DNA of 64,000 bases, from the NCBI GenBank assembly GCA_000333855.2, contig CM007319.1:1946282-2010281 (forward strand). The letters are read 5' to 3'. Shown here in pieces: positions 1 to 9,741 of this stretch. The position numbers and the translations under genes are program-made. The notes under the pieces are model-generated. The model made no database searches. It was not told the DNA's origin and saw only the letters and a list, made by a program, of their open reading frames with translations. The stretch comes from Endotrypanum monterogeii (Eukaryota > Euglenozoa > Kinetoplastea > Trypanosomatida > Trypanosomatidae). The first letter of the stretch is position 1, and each line of letters starts with the position of its first letter.

Positions 1-818
1 GCGAGGGGTCGCACAGCGAAGTTGAATGCGCCGTTGGCGGCGTGGTGCGGGGCTGCGCGGAGCTGCCAGTTGGTCTCGCCGTCGATCCACGGAGACGGTG
101 CCAGCGGTGTGTCGCGCTGCACGCTCCGCGGCGCCGCGCAGAAGGTCTCGTAGGTGCTGCGGCCCACGCCCCAGCGTCGCCGCTCGTCCACGCGCATGCC
201 CCCACGGCCGAACACGCGCACCACGTAGCGGTCGCGCTCCGTGTCGTGGTGGATATACGCCGCGTGCGGTGCACCGGTGTAGCCGTCATAGCTGCTCGCC
301 GTTGGCCGGCCGCAGAAGTGTGCGACCGTGCGGGGTGACCGCGGCCCGTACGGGCTCAGTGAGCGCGGGTCGTGCACCGGGGAGACGAGCGACGGTCCCC
401 TCGAGGTGAGGTCGAAGTGCGTTTCTTGGTATGTCCAGAGCTGTAGATTCCACGGGTTTTTATGAAAACGATACAGGTGGATGACGCTGGTGAAGGCACA
501 GATGTACAGCATCACAAACGATATTCCCGGTACGGTGAAAATCTCCCACCGGCGCATCAATGTAGCGGTGCATCGTATTGTTTTGGAGATACTACGTGGC
601 GGTTGGCATATCTGATACACTGTCGTACGAATTTCGTGGAAGCGATCGGCAGCAAATCGGCGGAATCGCGGGATCAGACGAAGTACCAGCTCGAGTAGGC
701 AGAGGATGACGAAGGCTGCAGCATAGCACAGTATTTGGGAGATGGTGATGTGCTTAGAGGCGATCACCCATACGTCGCGGGTCGTTGTGTGGTCTGTGTG
801 GAATGGGGTAGTGTTCAT
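1..818 (-). CDS. Two-span membrane protein, unknown function (3' end cut by window)
   Basis: The minus-strand frame is open from the left window edge to an ATG at 816-818, giving 272 visible codons and no stop, so the C-terminus lies outside the window. Residues about 25-48 form a hydrophobic segment (ILCYAAAFVILCLLELVL), and a second lies near residues 98-120 (ISFVMLYICAFTSVIHLY). The rest is hydrophilic, with an Arg- and aromatic-rich stretch containing YVVRVFGRGGMRVDERR. Base composition and codon choice are GC-rich like the other genes here and unlike the surrounding AT-rich spacer. The run of A at 862-869 reads as a polypyrimidine tract just upstream and would suit a trans-splice acceptor. 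I do not recognise the family. It is the last gene of the array seen here, downstream of the SET-domain gene. Confidence 0.7.
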   Translation of the reverse strand, partial: MNTTPFHTDHTTTRDVWVIASKHITISQILCYAAAFVILCLLELVLRLIPRFRRFAADRFHEIRTTVYQICQPPRSISKTIRCTATLMRRWEIFTVPGISFVMLYICAFTSVIHLYRFHKNPWNLQLWTYQETHFDLTSRGPSLVSPVHDPRSLSPYGPRSPRTVAHFCGRPTASSYDGYTGAPHAAYIHHDTERDRYVVRVFGRGGMRVDERRRWGVGRSTYETFCAAPRSVQRDTPLAPSPWIDGETNWQLRAAPHHAANGAFNFAVRPL

Positions 819-959
819 CACTTCCGTCACGTAGTAAGCGCCTCTTTGCCACCAAAAGAAAAAAAAACAGTGAAGGAAGAAATAAGCGAGAGTTCGCTCA
901 AGGATGTCGCCCTCTGAAAGATGCTGAGAACAGTCAAAATGAATCTCTGTTATATATAT

Positions 960-991
<32 letters not shown>

Positions 992-1389
992 GTAGAAATA
1001 TACGTATAGATACGCATGCCCTAATGCTCTTCGAAACACACTACACCACACGATGCGTAGGCCCGCACAAGAACGCAGAATGTATTGAAAAATGAGAAGA
1101 TAAAAATCGAGACGAGCTACTCTTCACTAGCAGGCATGAATTCGATGTAAAAATATAACACAAAAACATAAACAGAGTAATGCGCGGATACGCACATATG
1201 TCTGCGTGTGCGTGTGTGTGTGAATATCGGATATGGGAGTATCGATGAGCACGGCGAGGTCAGTGGGTGTGTACGCTAGTAGAAACGAAGTTCTGAGAAG
1301 CCAATGCAACACTCCATAAAAAAAAAAAATCGCGTATGAAAGAGAGAGAACCGGAAAATCGGTAGTTTTTGTAACCCTAACAGCGAATA

Positions 1390-1758
1390 AAGTAGATTTG
1401 TTCCCCCCATCGTACTGGTGTCCTTGTCCACAGGGCCATGTCACACCCTGATACCAGACATCACCAGAGCCTTCTTCTCTCACATGCTGCCTCTCCACAC
1501 ACTATGCATCTCGTGGGGTGAACTCAGGCGCGCAACAAGCAGGCTGGTGAGCACCGGGGGTGCCATGTGCGCGAGTCGGCTTGACACTCGCCACCACAGC
1601 ACGCACGGTAGACACGCGCTCACTGTCGCGGGCCGCACCGAGGCCACGCCACTGCCCCCGGTCAGGTCGCTGTTATCTGCAGCGATGAGTCGCCACGACG
1701 TCTCGGTACCTCGTAGAGTCTCACACTCTCACTATCGGAAGTGGTTCCGCGCGTGCAG
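1390..1758. repeat. Dispersed repeat A, copy 1
   Basis: The 369 bases match 8941-9309 in the same orientation without any gap; I counted about 14 substitutions by eye (about 96% identity). The match starts at AAGTAGATTTGTTCC and ends at the GTGCAG that follows GTGGTTCC; flanking sequence differs on both sides. It has mixed, GC-rich composition, unlike the surrounding simple repeats. It may be a SIDER-type degenerate retroposon, common in Leishmania 3' untranslated regions, but I could not compare it with the family consensus. Its position downstream of the SET gene would put it in that gene's 3' UTR. Confidence 0.85.
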
Positions 1759-2591
1759 AACAGTTTTCCGTTGTTTGCTTTCCCTAACCCACGCGGGGGA
1801 GAGAGAATGCCATGACGCCACACCAAAAAAAGAAAAAAGTGTTTTCGTTTTATCTCAAAGCAGAGCTCTGCCACAATCAAAAGCGCACCATGAGGAACCT
1901 CACATACACACACACACAACTATCCTCTCCTTTCTCTTCCCCTCCCCACAGAAATGGCAAGAGATACTGTTCCCCCTCACCAGGAAAATAATAGCACACA
2001 CACAAAAAAAGAAAAATACGCTCATGGAAGTGAGTGAGTGATCGAAGAAAGCCGAGGGGGAGGCGAGAAAATGGGGGGAAGTGAGGTTAAGAGCGAAGGC
2101 GCATGGATGCCGCGATGAGTTCCGTACATCCTCGACTACCTCAAAAAAAAAAATTGTGGTGTACAGCAAAGGAGAAGGGAATGAACAAATGACTCACTAG
2201 ACAAGTCTGGTGAGGGGATTTTTTTTTTCTCGTCTTAGGAGGTTGGAAAGAGAGGGATGGGTTGTGTAAGAATCACATCTGGAGAGCTCCGTTTACGGGG
2301 TTTAAAATAGAAAAAAAAAGAAACGTGGATACACACAAAGGAGGAGATTCATACAGGCCATACGAGGGGTGCATGGGAAACAGGAGAGGGGATGTGCACT
2401 GCAGTACTTGGGTGTATATATATATATGTGTGTGTGTGTCTGTGTGTGATTTTGATAGAAGTGTAGTGACACGTAAAGACACTACAGACATAAATACTTC
2501 CAACACGTCAGCCGAGACACAACACTTTACGCTTTCGGTGGCGACAGCTGCAGTCACGAGTGATGATCAGCTCCCCTCCCCCCTCCCCCCT

Positions 2592-2621
2592 CACCACCAC
2601 CACCACCACCACCACCACCAT
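2592..2621. repeat. (CAC)n trinucleotide run
   Basis: About ten CAC/ACC units lie directly after a C-rich run, within about 100-130 bases of the stop codon of the SET-domain gene and therefore in its likely 3' UTR. A similar run occurs at 20667-20697. Confidence 0.9.
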
Positions 2622-2725
2622 CGCCATGATACGTTCCGTAGCATGTGCATTCTTTCCTTCCTCAACCCCTTTTCTGTGCTCATCCAAGTTACAACAACAA
2701 CAACGGCAAAGTTGACGCACATCAC

Positions 2726-4711
2726 TCATTCACCCTTGAATACTTTCTTGAGCTTCGATAAGGGCAGTGGCTCCTTTGCATTAAAAGTGGTCTTGTGCAT
2801 GCTATAACTGTGAAGCCACTTGGCCCCATTCACATCCCCGACGTAGCGACCGTGTCGTTGCAGCAGCTCCAGCGCCATCGACGGTGTGAGTGATGCCGCT
2901 GGTGTAGGGCAGATCAAATGCAGCAGCACCAACTTGCAGATGGCATCGTTTACCGACCACATCTCGTTTACAGGGTAGAAGGGAACTAACATCCTCCAGA
3001 GTATGACAAGACTCTTGAGAAATTCGCAGCCACCACCTTTGTGACTACTCGTGCACACCACTTCATCGACTGCGACCAGGCCTGCCAGCTCCTCTGCGGC
3101 GCCGGCCTTCGTGTGCGCGGCTGTGCAGCGAGGCAGGTAGTACACCTGCAGGCCACACTCCTCGAAAAGGCCCTTCATCTTCTCTAGCAGAAAAGGCGTA
3201 ATGCGGGGTTCATTCAGCCCCGCGATGACATTGTTCACGATGACTGTTAGTGCCACAGCAAAAAAATAAAAAAGTGCGCGGTAGATCCAATGCTCGGGAT
3301 GTAGGCGCAGCTCTTCCGTCTTCGTGAGCTGGCTCTGCATCCAGGCAGAAAGCCCTTCGGAGGTGTAGTAGGAGGTACTGCTTGCAAATGTGTGTATCAA
3401 CTCCTTCTGAAGGAGATCACGCTGCGCTGGTGACCACACAATCTCTGCGTTACACACGCGACATGGCTCTCTATCCTGCAGCATCGGGTCGAGAGCGGGA
3501 TTAAAGCCCATAAGGGCGGAGTGCGAGAAGGCGCCACAAGCAGAGCACTCCACGAACTCCGATATCGCCATGGACTGACTGTCTCGCAGACAACGGTCAC
3601 ATTGGCACCAGAAATGCCACGACCGTAGGAGCTCACGGCGCTTCCCCACGCCCAACAAGAAGTGTGCGTCGCTCAGGTACTTCACGTTCATGAGCTCACC
3701 AGGCTGAATCGTGTCGACGGCAATCATTTTAACCGTCTCCTCGACGCTACTATACTTCATGGCAATGTTGGCGTGGCAGCTGTGATTCGCCAGCGCACAG
3801 GTGCGAAAGAAGCCGGAATGAAAACAGTTGTATCGACACATGAGAGCAGTCCTAAGAAGCTCACGAAATTCATCTTCCGGGACGTCCGGAAAGCGAATGC
3901 GCAGAGCGCGGCCTATCGTATCGATAGTCTCGGTGTCGACGTCAGCGTCGCTGCGCGGCCACGCACCCGCAAAGTGCTTCTTAAAATGAAGCCACCGCTG
4001 ACTCGCTGCAGCCTGCTCCGGACGCAGTCGCTCCGCAAAGTGTACAACAATCGACTCCATGTTAAGGTCCGATTGTGAGCTCATTCCACTCTCCTCCAAA
4101 TTGATCTCGGTGTACTTGTGCTCAATAAATATGACGTCCTTGGGCTGAAAGCGGCGGCGGCTGATCATCGCGACACCACCAGCGTACTCAACGAGCTCGA
4201 TATCTGGAGATAGGCGCGACAGTCCCAGCTCTTCGCAGAGTGGATCCTCAATGGCAATGAGAGTGGCTGCCGTCTCTGCCGCCGTCATGCGCCCCTGATC
4301 TCGCTCCACCCGTAAGAGCGGCCGCAGGTACCGTAAGGAGTGCACGAGAGCATCGAAGGGATACCCACCACGGCGACGCGCCTCGATGTAACGCATCCAT
4401 GGTTTCCAGGCGCGCGGCTCGATCCTTGTCGCAGCTGCAGCCGCCTCCCAACTGTCGCTGAAATTGCCCAGACTCAAGTACGCGTTCGACATATTGGAGT
4501 ACAGTAGCACATGTAGCGTATGCACCTCCTCTGATGCTGCTGCAGATTGAGCCGATGAGTTGCTGAGCGGGGTGTGCGACTGCTTCTGCTTTTTCACCTC
4601 TTCCTCGATGAGTTTGATACCCTTTCGATACGTCTCAATAGCAGCCCTGGCGTTTCCAGAGGCAAAATAAGCGTTACCCTCATTTTTGAGCACACTAAGA
4701 GTTGACTCCAT
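2726..4711 (-). CDS. TPR- and SET-domain protein (SMYD-like lysine methyltransferase family)
   Basis: A 661-residue protein. Residues 1-36 and about 64-97 look like tetratricopeptide repeats (LKNEGNAYFASGNARAAIETY and a second helix pair). A split SET domain follows: an N-terminal part near 171-200, a helical insert, then NHSCHAN at 309-315, which matches the S-adenosylmethionine-binding NHSC motif, and GELMNVKY at 339-345 where the catalytic Tyr is expected. Post-SET cysteines follow at WCQCDRC (368-374), CSACG (389-393) and CRVC (417-420), probably binding zinc. I see no MYND finger inside the SET domain, unlike animal SMYD proteins. By family it would methylate lysine in histone or non-histone proteins; the substrate is unknown. 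I chose the ATG at 4711, because the longer frame to 4813 begins with GTG and adds an Ala-rich stretch. Confidence 0.85.
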   Translation of the reverse strand: MESTLSVLKNEGNAYFASGNARAAIETYRKGIKLIEEEVKKQKQSHTPLSNSSAQSAAASEEVHTLHVLLYSNMSNAYLSLGNFSDSWEAAAAATRIEPRAWKPWMRYIEARRRGGYPFDALVHSLRYLRPLLRVERDQGRMTAAETAATLIAIEDPLCEELGLSRLSPDIELVEYAGGVAMISRRRFQPKDVIFIEHKYTEINLEESGMSSQSDLNMESIVVHFAERLRPEQAAASQRWLHFKKHFAGAWPRSDADVDTETIDTIGRALRIRFPDVPEDEFRELLRTALMCRYNCFHSGFFRTCALANHSCHANIAMKYSSVEETVKMIAVDTIQPGELMNVKYLSDAHFLLGVGKRRELLRSWHFWCQCDRCLRDSQSMAISEFVECSACGAFSHSALMGFNPALDPMLQDREPCRVCNAEIVWSPAQRDLLQKELIHTFASSTSYYTSEGLSAWMQSQLTKTEELRLHPEHWIYRALFYFFAVALTVIVNNVIAGLNEPRITPFLLEKMKGLFEECGLQVYYLPRCTAAHTKAGAAEELAGLVAVDEVVCTSSHKGGGCEFLKSLVILWRMLVPFYPVNEMWSVNDAICKLVLLHLICPTPAASLTPSMALELLQRHGRYVGDVNGAKWLHSYSMHKTTFNAKEPLPLSKLKKVFKGE

Positions 4712-6138
4712 TTTTTGTTTCTCCTGACCTATCGTATTATTCAACAGAAAGTAGATGTCGTTCCTGAGGGGGTCAACAAGAGCAGCAGCAGCAACAGCAG
4801 CGGCTACAACCACTCGCAGGCAGTGGGAAAGCGAAGACCGATAAGGACAAGCAATAAGGCAAGAGGGATGTCAATCGCTATTAATCTTATGTTATCTATT
4901 TTTATGTCTTGATGTTTCCAGATACGTTTTTTTTTCCTGCTGAGGAATACCGGCCTTGCTGTCTTTAAACGACGGTGTGTTGTTGCGACTCTACAAGCCT
5001 CGCTACGTGCCTCTGAGCGGATATCGTTGTGCTGTGCTGTATGCGTAAAGGGATGTGCAGATAGCTAAGGAGACTACAAACTCTTTGCATTGTTGATCTG
5101 CATGCAGAGGAGAGATCGATGTGCTCAAGCAAAAAAAAAAAAAAAGCGGGGGTCAGTGAAAATATATGTTTTTTTTTTAAGGTCCCACGAAAGGCCTCGC
5201 AGACGAGTTCAAGCGCAGAAACCAAAGAAATTAGTCAAAGAAGCAAAGCAAAGAAGTAAAGGAGAGTCGGGCAATTGAGAGGAGACGTACACAGAGAAAG
5301 CAGCACACTGCATATATATATATATATATATATAGATATGCAGTGTGTGTGTGTTGGGTGGGGGGTGGGGGGAGGGGGAGGGGCGTAGCATTTTCTTTGG
5401 CTTTTCTTTAGAGCAAAGTTAACATGGAGAGTGGCACCCAAGTGTTAACGCCGAGGAAGCGAGTAGGTAAGCCGTCGCCCCTCCTGTATACATCCATTCC
5501 ATTTCTTTCTAGAGAATGGAGGTCTCTTGCATCAATTTGTACGCTACCGAAAGTAAATATTTTTTTTCCAGCTAAGCATGTCCTTCAGTCGGCGTGCGTC
5601 TATTCAGGAACACATGTATCTTCCCCTCATTCCATTTTTTTCTTTTAATGGAAAGAAGACAGTCCCTTCCTAGCGAGCAACAGGACATGTTCCAGGGCCC
5701 ATCGCACACACGTACACACACACACAGTGGAAGAGATAGTCACAACCGACCTATTTGAGGCCCACATTTTCTCGATGTTTTTTCTACGTTTACGTAAGCA
5801 GCCTCATAGTCTGAGAAATCATTCACGCTCTCGGGCAGTCGCCGCCATATACCTGTCTCTTCTTTTTCGGGAACACATCCAACGTCTTCCTATTCACACA
5901 GAAACATTTCACAGACTACAACACCATATCAGTAAGAGTGGAGAAGGAAGGGAAGTTGTGTACCGTCTTGAGAGAAGAGGAGGAGCATGCAGTGCAAGTG
6001 TGTATTTTCCCTGTTCACCACCACACTGCCTCATTTCACCGTTTTTTTTTTTTTGCTTGCTCAAAGTTTGGTATTTCTGCAGTTTGTTTACCCGTCGCAC
6101 ATCGCATCGCTTCTCTTTTGCTGTCGCCTCTCCTGTAA
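4712..6138. other. Intergenic spacer between SET gene and 626-residue membrane-protein gene
   Basis: I see no gene. It contains poly-A at 5131-5145, which is a 15-base T tract on the transcribed sense and a candidate trans-splice polypyrimidine tract for the SET gene, a (TA)n tract at 5312-5334, a G-rich run at 5350-5385, and poly-T runs near 6040-6052. Confidence 0.75.
5131..5145 (-). promoter_or_regulatory. Candidate polypyrimidine tract for trans-splicing of the SET-domain gene
   Basis: An uninterrupted A15 on the given strand reads as T15 in the transcript sense, about 420 bases upstream of the ATG at 4711. Trypanosomatid spliced-leader addition normally uses an AG shortly after such a tract. 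Placement only; the acceptor itself is not resolved. Confidence 0.35.
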
Positions 6139-8019
6139 CTAGTGGAGTTGCAGCACGTCCATGCCGCTGATACGGTGCTCGGCGAAGTCTGACATTAACA
6201 CAGAAAGAAGAAGAAAGTGATCCTGATAGGACCCCACCGGCAGCGAGGCCAAGAACCAATCCATCCAGCGGCGGTAGTTAAAGTAGAGAAAAAAGCTCAC
6301 GCGGCCAACCATCTGGGCGAGTTGTGACGCCTCTGTGTTGATGGACGCTGGCAGCTCACCGGTGTAGTTGAGCCATGCTGGCTGCGGCCGCACAGGATGA
6401 GTTCCCTCGTATGGTGGGGGCAACACGAATATGCGCGAGCGGGCCGGCACAACCGTGCCGAAAGGCAGTGATGATGATGGAAGCTGTGAACCGTGAACAC
6501 CTTGACACGAAAGCGGTAGAAACTCCCTTCCCCCGATCTGGCAGCGAGACTGATGGAGAAGCTGTACTGCTTTTTGAATACTGTTTTGAGAGTCGGCCAC
6601 GGCCTCGCGCAACGCTTTCGTGTAAAGAAGCTTCACCCGCTGCTGCTCCCACCCGCCAGTGACCACTGTTACGCCGTAGGCCTGGCCTAACCACCACCAC
6701 CACCCCACCCCCACCCCCTCCGCGTCAGTGGTGGTGGCAGAGCTACGAGTTTCGTAACGGTGAGCGAGGGTCTGCTCTACGAGCTGCTGAAGAACACCCG
6801 CCACGTGCCGGGGGCGGTTGTTGGCATTCACATCGGTGACCATAACGACTCCTGGCACAGTAACGTGGCCCACGGTCGATGTGTTCACGCGCAGCTCGCG
6901 AACCCGGGGCTGCTCCCACGGTGCAGTGACTGCATCTCTGGCAATACGACCTCCTTCGTTCATCTCCGCGTGAGAAGCTTCGTCATTGTCGCTATCTGCG
7001 GGATCAAACATTTTTTTTGCGTACACCGTCACACGTGGTTGTCCATGGGTGGCACGGCCGTCAGCGCTCTCTCCAGTGTCACTGTTCACGCATGTGTCTG
7101 AGGTACTGCGCTGGTGCCGGGCATCCAGGAGGCGTAGCCACTCCGCCCCCAGGATGAGTGATGCAGGGCGTATATAACTTGCGTCGGCCCCTGTAAAGGC
7201 ATGGGCCGAAAGTAACTGATTGAGGGAAATCTCCAAGGTTGAGTGACTGGGCACCGAGTTCTGACGGTCATTTGCATGCCACTTTGGCCGTGGGGCCTTT
7301 GAGGGGACGGGGAAGGACTTGAGCGGTTTCGTGCCCACGCCGTGCACCCACGCACCCAATGTATTATAGGGTACCATCGAAGCACGCAGTCGCAGGGCGA
7401 TGGTAACTAGCGGCTCAGGCCATCGCTTCAGCATGGAGTCGGGGAACAACATCTCGGCCGGGTTCGGGAGCTTCCGCAAAAAATCTAGTGCTACCGAGGT
7501 CTCCATCGCGGAACCAGAAAGCAGAAGCCACGGCGCACCGCTGAACAGGGCATACCGGTATCCTTCCAGGAGGCGTTGCGCGTATAAATCTGAGACGGCC
7601 TCCTGCCCAGGAGTGAGCCATGTACTTTCCACTACCACAGCTGCCATGGGAAGGGCGGCGGAAGGCGAACAGACGGCCGTCAACGCAGCGGTGTGATGGT
7701 GCGAGGCGCCGTCTCCGTATGTGACTGTTGCTTTGCTGGTCTGCGCCCATCCAGCGGTGTTCGCGGCGCAGCGCCCCCCATTGATGAAGTAGTGCTGGAG
7801 TGGAAGGGACCGTACATATTCAATAGCGGCGTCATAGGCGAGTCCTACATCGCCGTACTGCTGCAACTCCTCCTCGTCGTGCAGGAGAGCGGCTGTGAGC
7901 GGAAGGATATCGCTGTGCGCCATCCAGAACCGAAAGCCTGCATCATAGAGGACGTAAAGGAGCAAGATGCAGGTGAGCACAGTTGCGTTCATAAACCGTA
8001 CCCTAGACGCAGCGTCCAT
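6139..8019 (-). CDS. Membrane-anchored protein, possibly GAA1-like (GPI transamidase subunit)
   Basis: A 626-residue protein starting at the ATG at 8019; the longer frame to 8061 begins with TTG. A hydrophobic segment at about residues 11-28 (ATVLTCILLLYVLYDAGF) suggests a signal anchor, followed by a large, probably luminal domain. It includes a beta-rich stretch with AAVVVESTWLTPGQEA, a WWWW run near residue 450, and a C-terminal hydrophobic region (SFFLYFNYRRWMDWFLASL, then DHFLLLSVLMSDF). The overall pattern (N-terminal anchor, central M28-peptidase-like stretch, then FF-Y before a membrane segment) faintly resembles GAA1, the GPI transamidase subunit that helps attach GPI anchors in the ER, but lacks its usual multi-span C-terminus. 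This is a weak hypothesis; conserved hypothetical membrane protein is the safer label. Confidence 0.7.
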   Translation of the reverse strand: MDAASRVRFMNATVLTCILLLYVLYDAGFRFWMAHSDILPLTAALLHDEEELQQYGDVGLAYDAAIEYVRSLPLQHYFINGGRCAANTAGWAQTSKATVTYGDGASHHHTAALTAVCSPSAALPMAAVVVESTWLTPGQEAVSDLYAQRLLEGYRYALFSGAPWLLLSGSAMETSVALDFLRKLPNPAEMLFPDSMLKRWPEPLVTIALRLRASMVPYNTLGAWVHGVGTKPLKSFPVPSKAPRPKWHANDRQNSVPSHSTLEISLNQLLSAHAFTGADASYIRPASLILGAEWLRLLDARHQRSTSDTCVNSDTGESADGRATHGQPRVTVYAKKMFDPADSDNDEASHAEMNEGGRIARDAVTAPWEQPRVRELRVNTSTVGHVTVPGVVMVTDVNANNRPRHVAGVLQQLVEQTLAHRYETRSSATTTDAEGVGVGWWWWLGQAYGVTVVTGGWEQQRVKLLYTKALREAVADSQNSIQKAVQLLHQSRCQIGGREFLPLSCQGVHGSQLPSSSLPFGTVVPARSRIFVLPPPYEGTHPVRPQPAWLNYTGELPASINTEASQLAQMVGRVSFFLYFNYRRWMDWFLASLPVGSYQDHFLLLSVLMSDFAEHRISGMDVLQLH

Positions 8020-8940
8020 TCTCGGGAGGGGTAAGAGAAAAGAAAAGTCGAGCGTATCCAAAGATACAACAATTGTGCGTGTAATAAAAGACTAGACACG
8101 TCGCTGTGTCTCCACTGTGATATGTGCGCTATGACCCGAGAGAACCTCTAAAAGCGCATACGAGAAGAGGAAGAGAAAAAAAAAAGCGAGTGCAGGCCGT
8201 GGGCGTATGTCGAGAGTGGCGCAGACGTGCCCTGCAGATTGCAGAAGGAAAAAAAAAGGCAGCATTTTCAAAAGCGGAATGAAATGAGACAGAGGAAGTG
8301 GTCCTAGAAGCACAAGTTGGTGCAGCAAACATCCGCTACGAGTCGATGCCCGCATCCAAATGCTATGCGCGCGTGGTCGCGCACATTTATTATTTCCCTC
8401 CTCCAAGATACCCCCAAAGGAGAGGAGAAGGGCAGAAGTAAGGGAAAGCGGAAAATCCGTTCTAGAAAGAGGGCATACAAGAGGGGATCATGATCCCCCA
8501 AAGCTGTAGCCACCATCTCAAATAGTAGCATGTTTTCACTATTATCATTATTGTGAAGGTACAATAGAGAGAGGAGGGGGACACTGAAGGTAGCCCCCCC
8601 CTCTATTGAACGAGAGGAAAAAAAAATGGAAATACAAAACGAACAAGAGTTACAACGCATGGAGCTACAGGTGCAGGAGCCAGTTGATACTTCCCCTGAA
8701 TAAAACGCGCAAAAACAAAAACATCTTCTCACCTACAAAAAGGGTCAACTCTTTTTTTTTTTTTGACCTTCAATGTCTTTCGGCGCAGCGCCTCTTTTCT
8801 CATGGAACTCTAGGCGTCGGCGCGTCTGCTTTCACACACACACACACACACACACACAAGCATACATGCATGCAAGTACGTGTGTATTCTTTTTTAAACC
8901 TCTCTGCTCCAGATCAATTGTAAAACTGTCCATCAAAAAC

Positions 8941-9309
8941 AAGTAGATTTGTTCCCCCCATCGTACTCGTGTCCTTGTCCACAGGGCCATGTCACACCCT
9001 GATACCAGACATCACCAGAGCCTTCTTCTCCCACATGCTGCCTCTCCACACACTATGCATCTCGTGGGGTGAACTCAGGCGCGCAACAAGCAGGCAGATA
9101 TGCACCGGGGGTGCCATGTGCGCGAGTCGGCTTGACACTTGCCCCCACAGCACGCACGGTAGACACGCGCTCACTGTCGCGGGCCGCACCGACGCCACGC
9201 CACTGCCCCCGGTCTGGTCGCTGTTATCCGCAGCGATGAGTCGCCACGACGTCTCGGAACCTCGTAGAGTCTCACACTCTCACTATCGGAAGTGGTTCCA
9301 CGTGTGCAG
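8941..9309. repeat. Dispersed repeat A, copy 2
   Basis: The 369 bases align without gaps to 1390-1758, same orientation, with about 14 mismatches. Here the mixed-composition sequence continues for roughly 220 bases beyond the shared part (to about 9530), so this copy may be the fuller element and the left copy a truncated one. SIDER-like identity is an inference. Confidence 0.85.
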
Positions 9310-9572
9310 TGAGATTCGGGCCTGGTACGTGTCTCCAAAGCGGCGTTATGGATCTCGATACCACGCTGGGGTAATGCCCCCCCCCCTAGTGTTCGAACAT
9401 GCGCAAGTATGGCATTCTAGTACCCTGGATCTGCACGTGAGGCAATGAATACTCGCCGGGTGTACGTGTGGCAGAGACGTCCCCAGCTTGGGCCTCAAGG
9501 ACACGGGCACATTTTGGTATCTGTTTTATGTTGTGGGTAGATGGGGGGAGGGGGAGGGTGGCGGCGCATCGG

Positions 9573-9741
9573 CGATAAGTACAACAGATACTCCCCTCAC
9601 ATTTAACGGGGCGTGCAGGTGCACCACCACCCCGACATTAGCGGGGACACGCATGTAGGCGCACACAACAATAGCGCGCCCGCACCCGATACATCGTGAA
9701 CGAACACAACTCTCTCGGGGACGGGTCGCCTGTCCGCGCGC
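9573..9741. repeat. Dispersed repeat B, copy 1
   Basis: 169 bases match 24895-25063 in the same orientation with no gap and only two mismatches seen (A/T and A/G). The shared part starts at CGATAAGTACAACAG and ends at CCTGTCCGCGCGC. Flanks are unrelated: G-rich sequence here, (TG)n at the other copy. Confidence 0.9.

Larger units (their letters stand above)
819..2725. other. Intergenic spacer with one repeat-A copy and microsatellites
   Basis: No convincing gene is visible. The stretch holds a (TA)n tract at about 949-991, one copy of the 369-base dispersed repeat A (1390-1758), poly-A and CA runs near 1900-2030, a (TA)n(TG)n tract at 2414-2448, and a (CAC)n run at 2592-2621. The open frames over these runs encode only His, Cys/Val or Thr repeats and are composition artefacts. 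Confidence 0.8.

Noticed and set aside
1373..1381. Telomere-like AACCCTAAC
   Set aside because: A single unit occurs with no tandem array; expected by chance and not an internal telomere.
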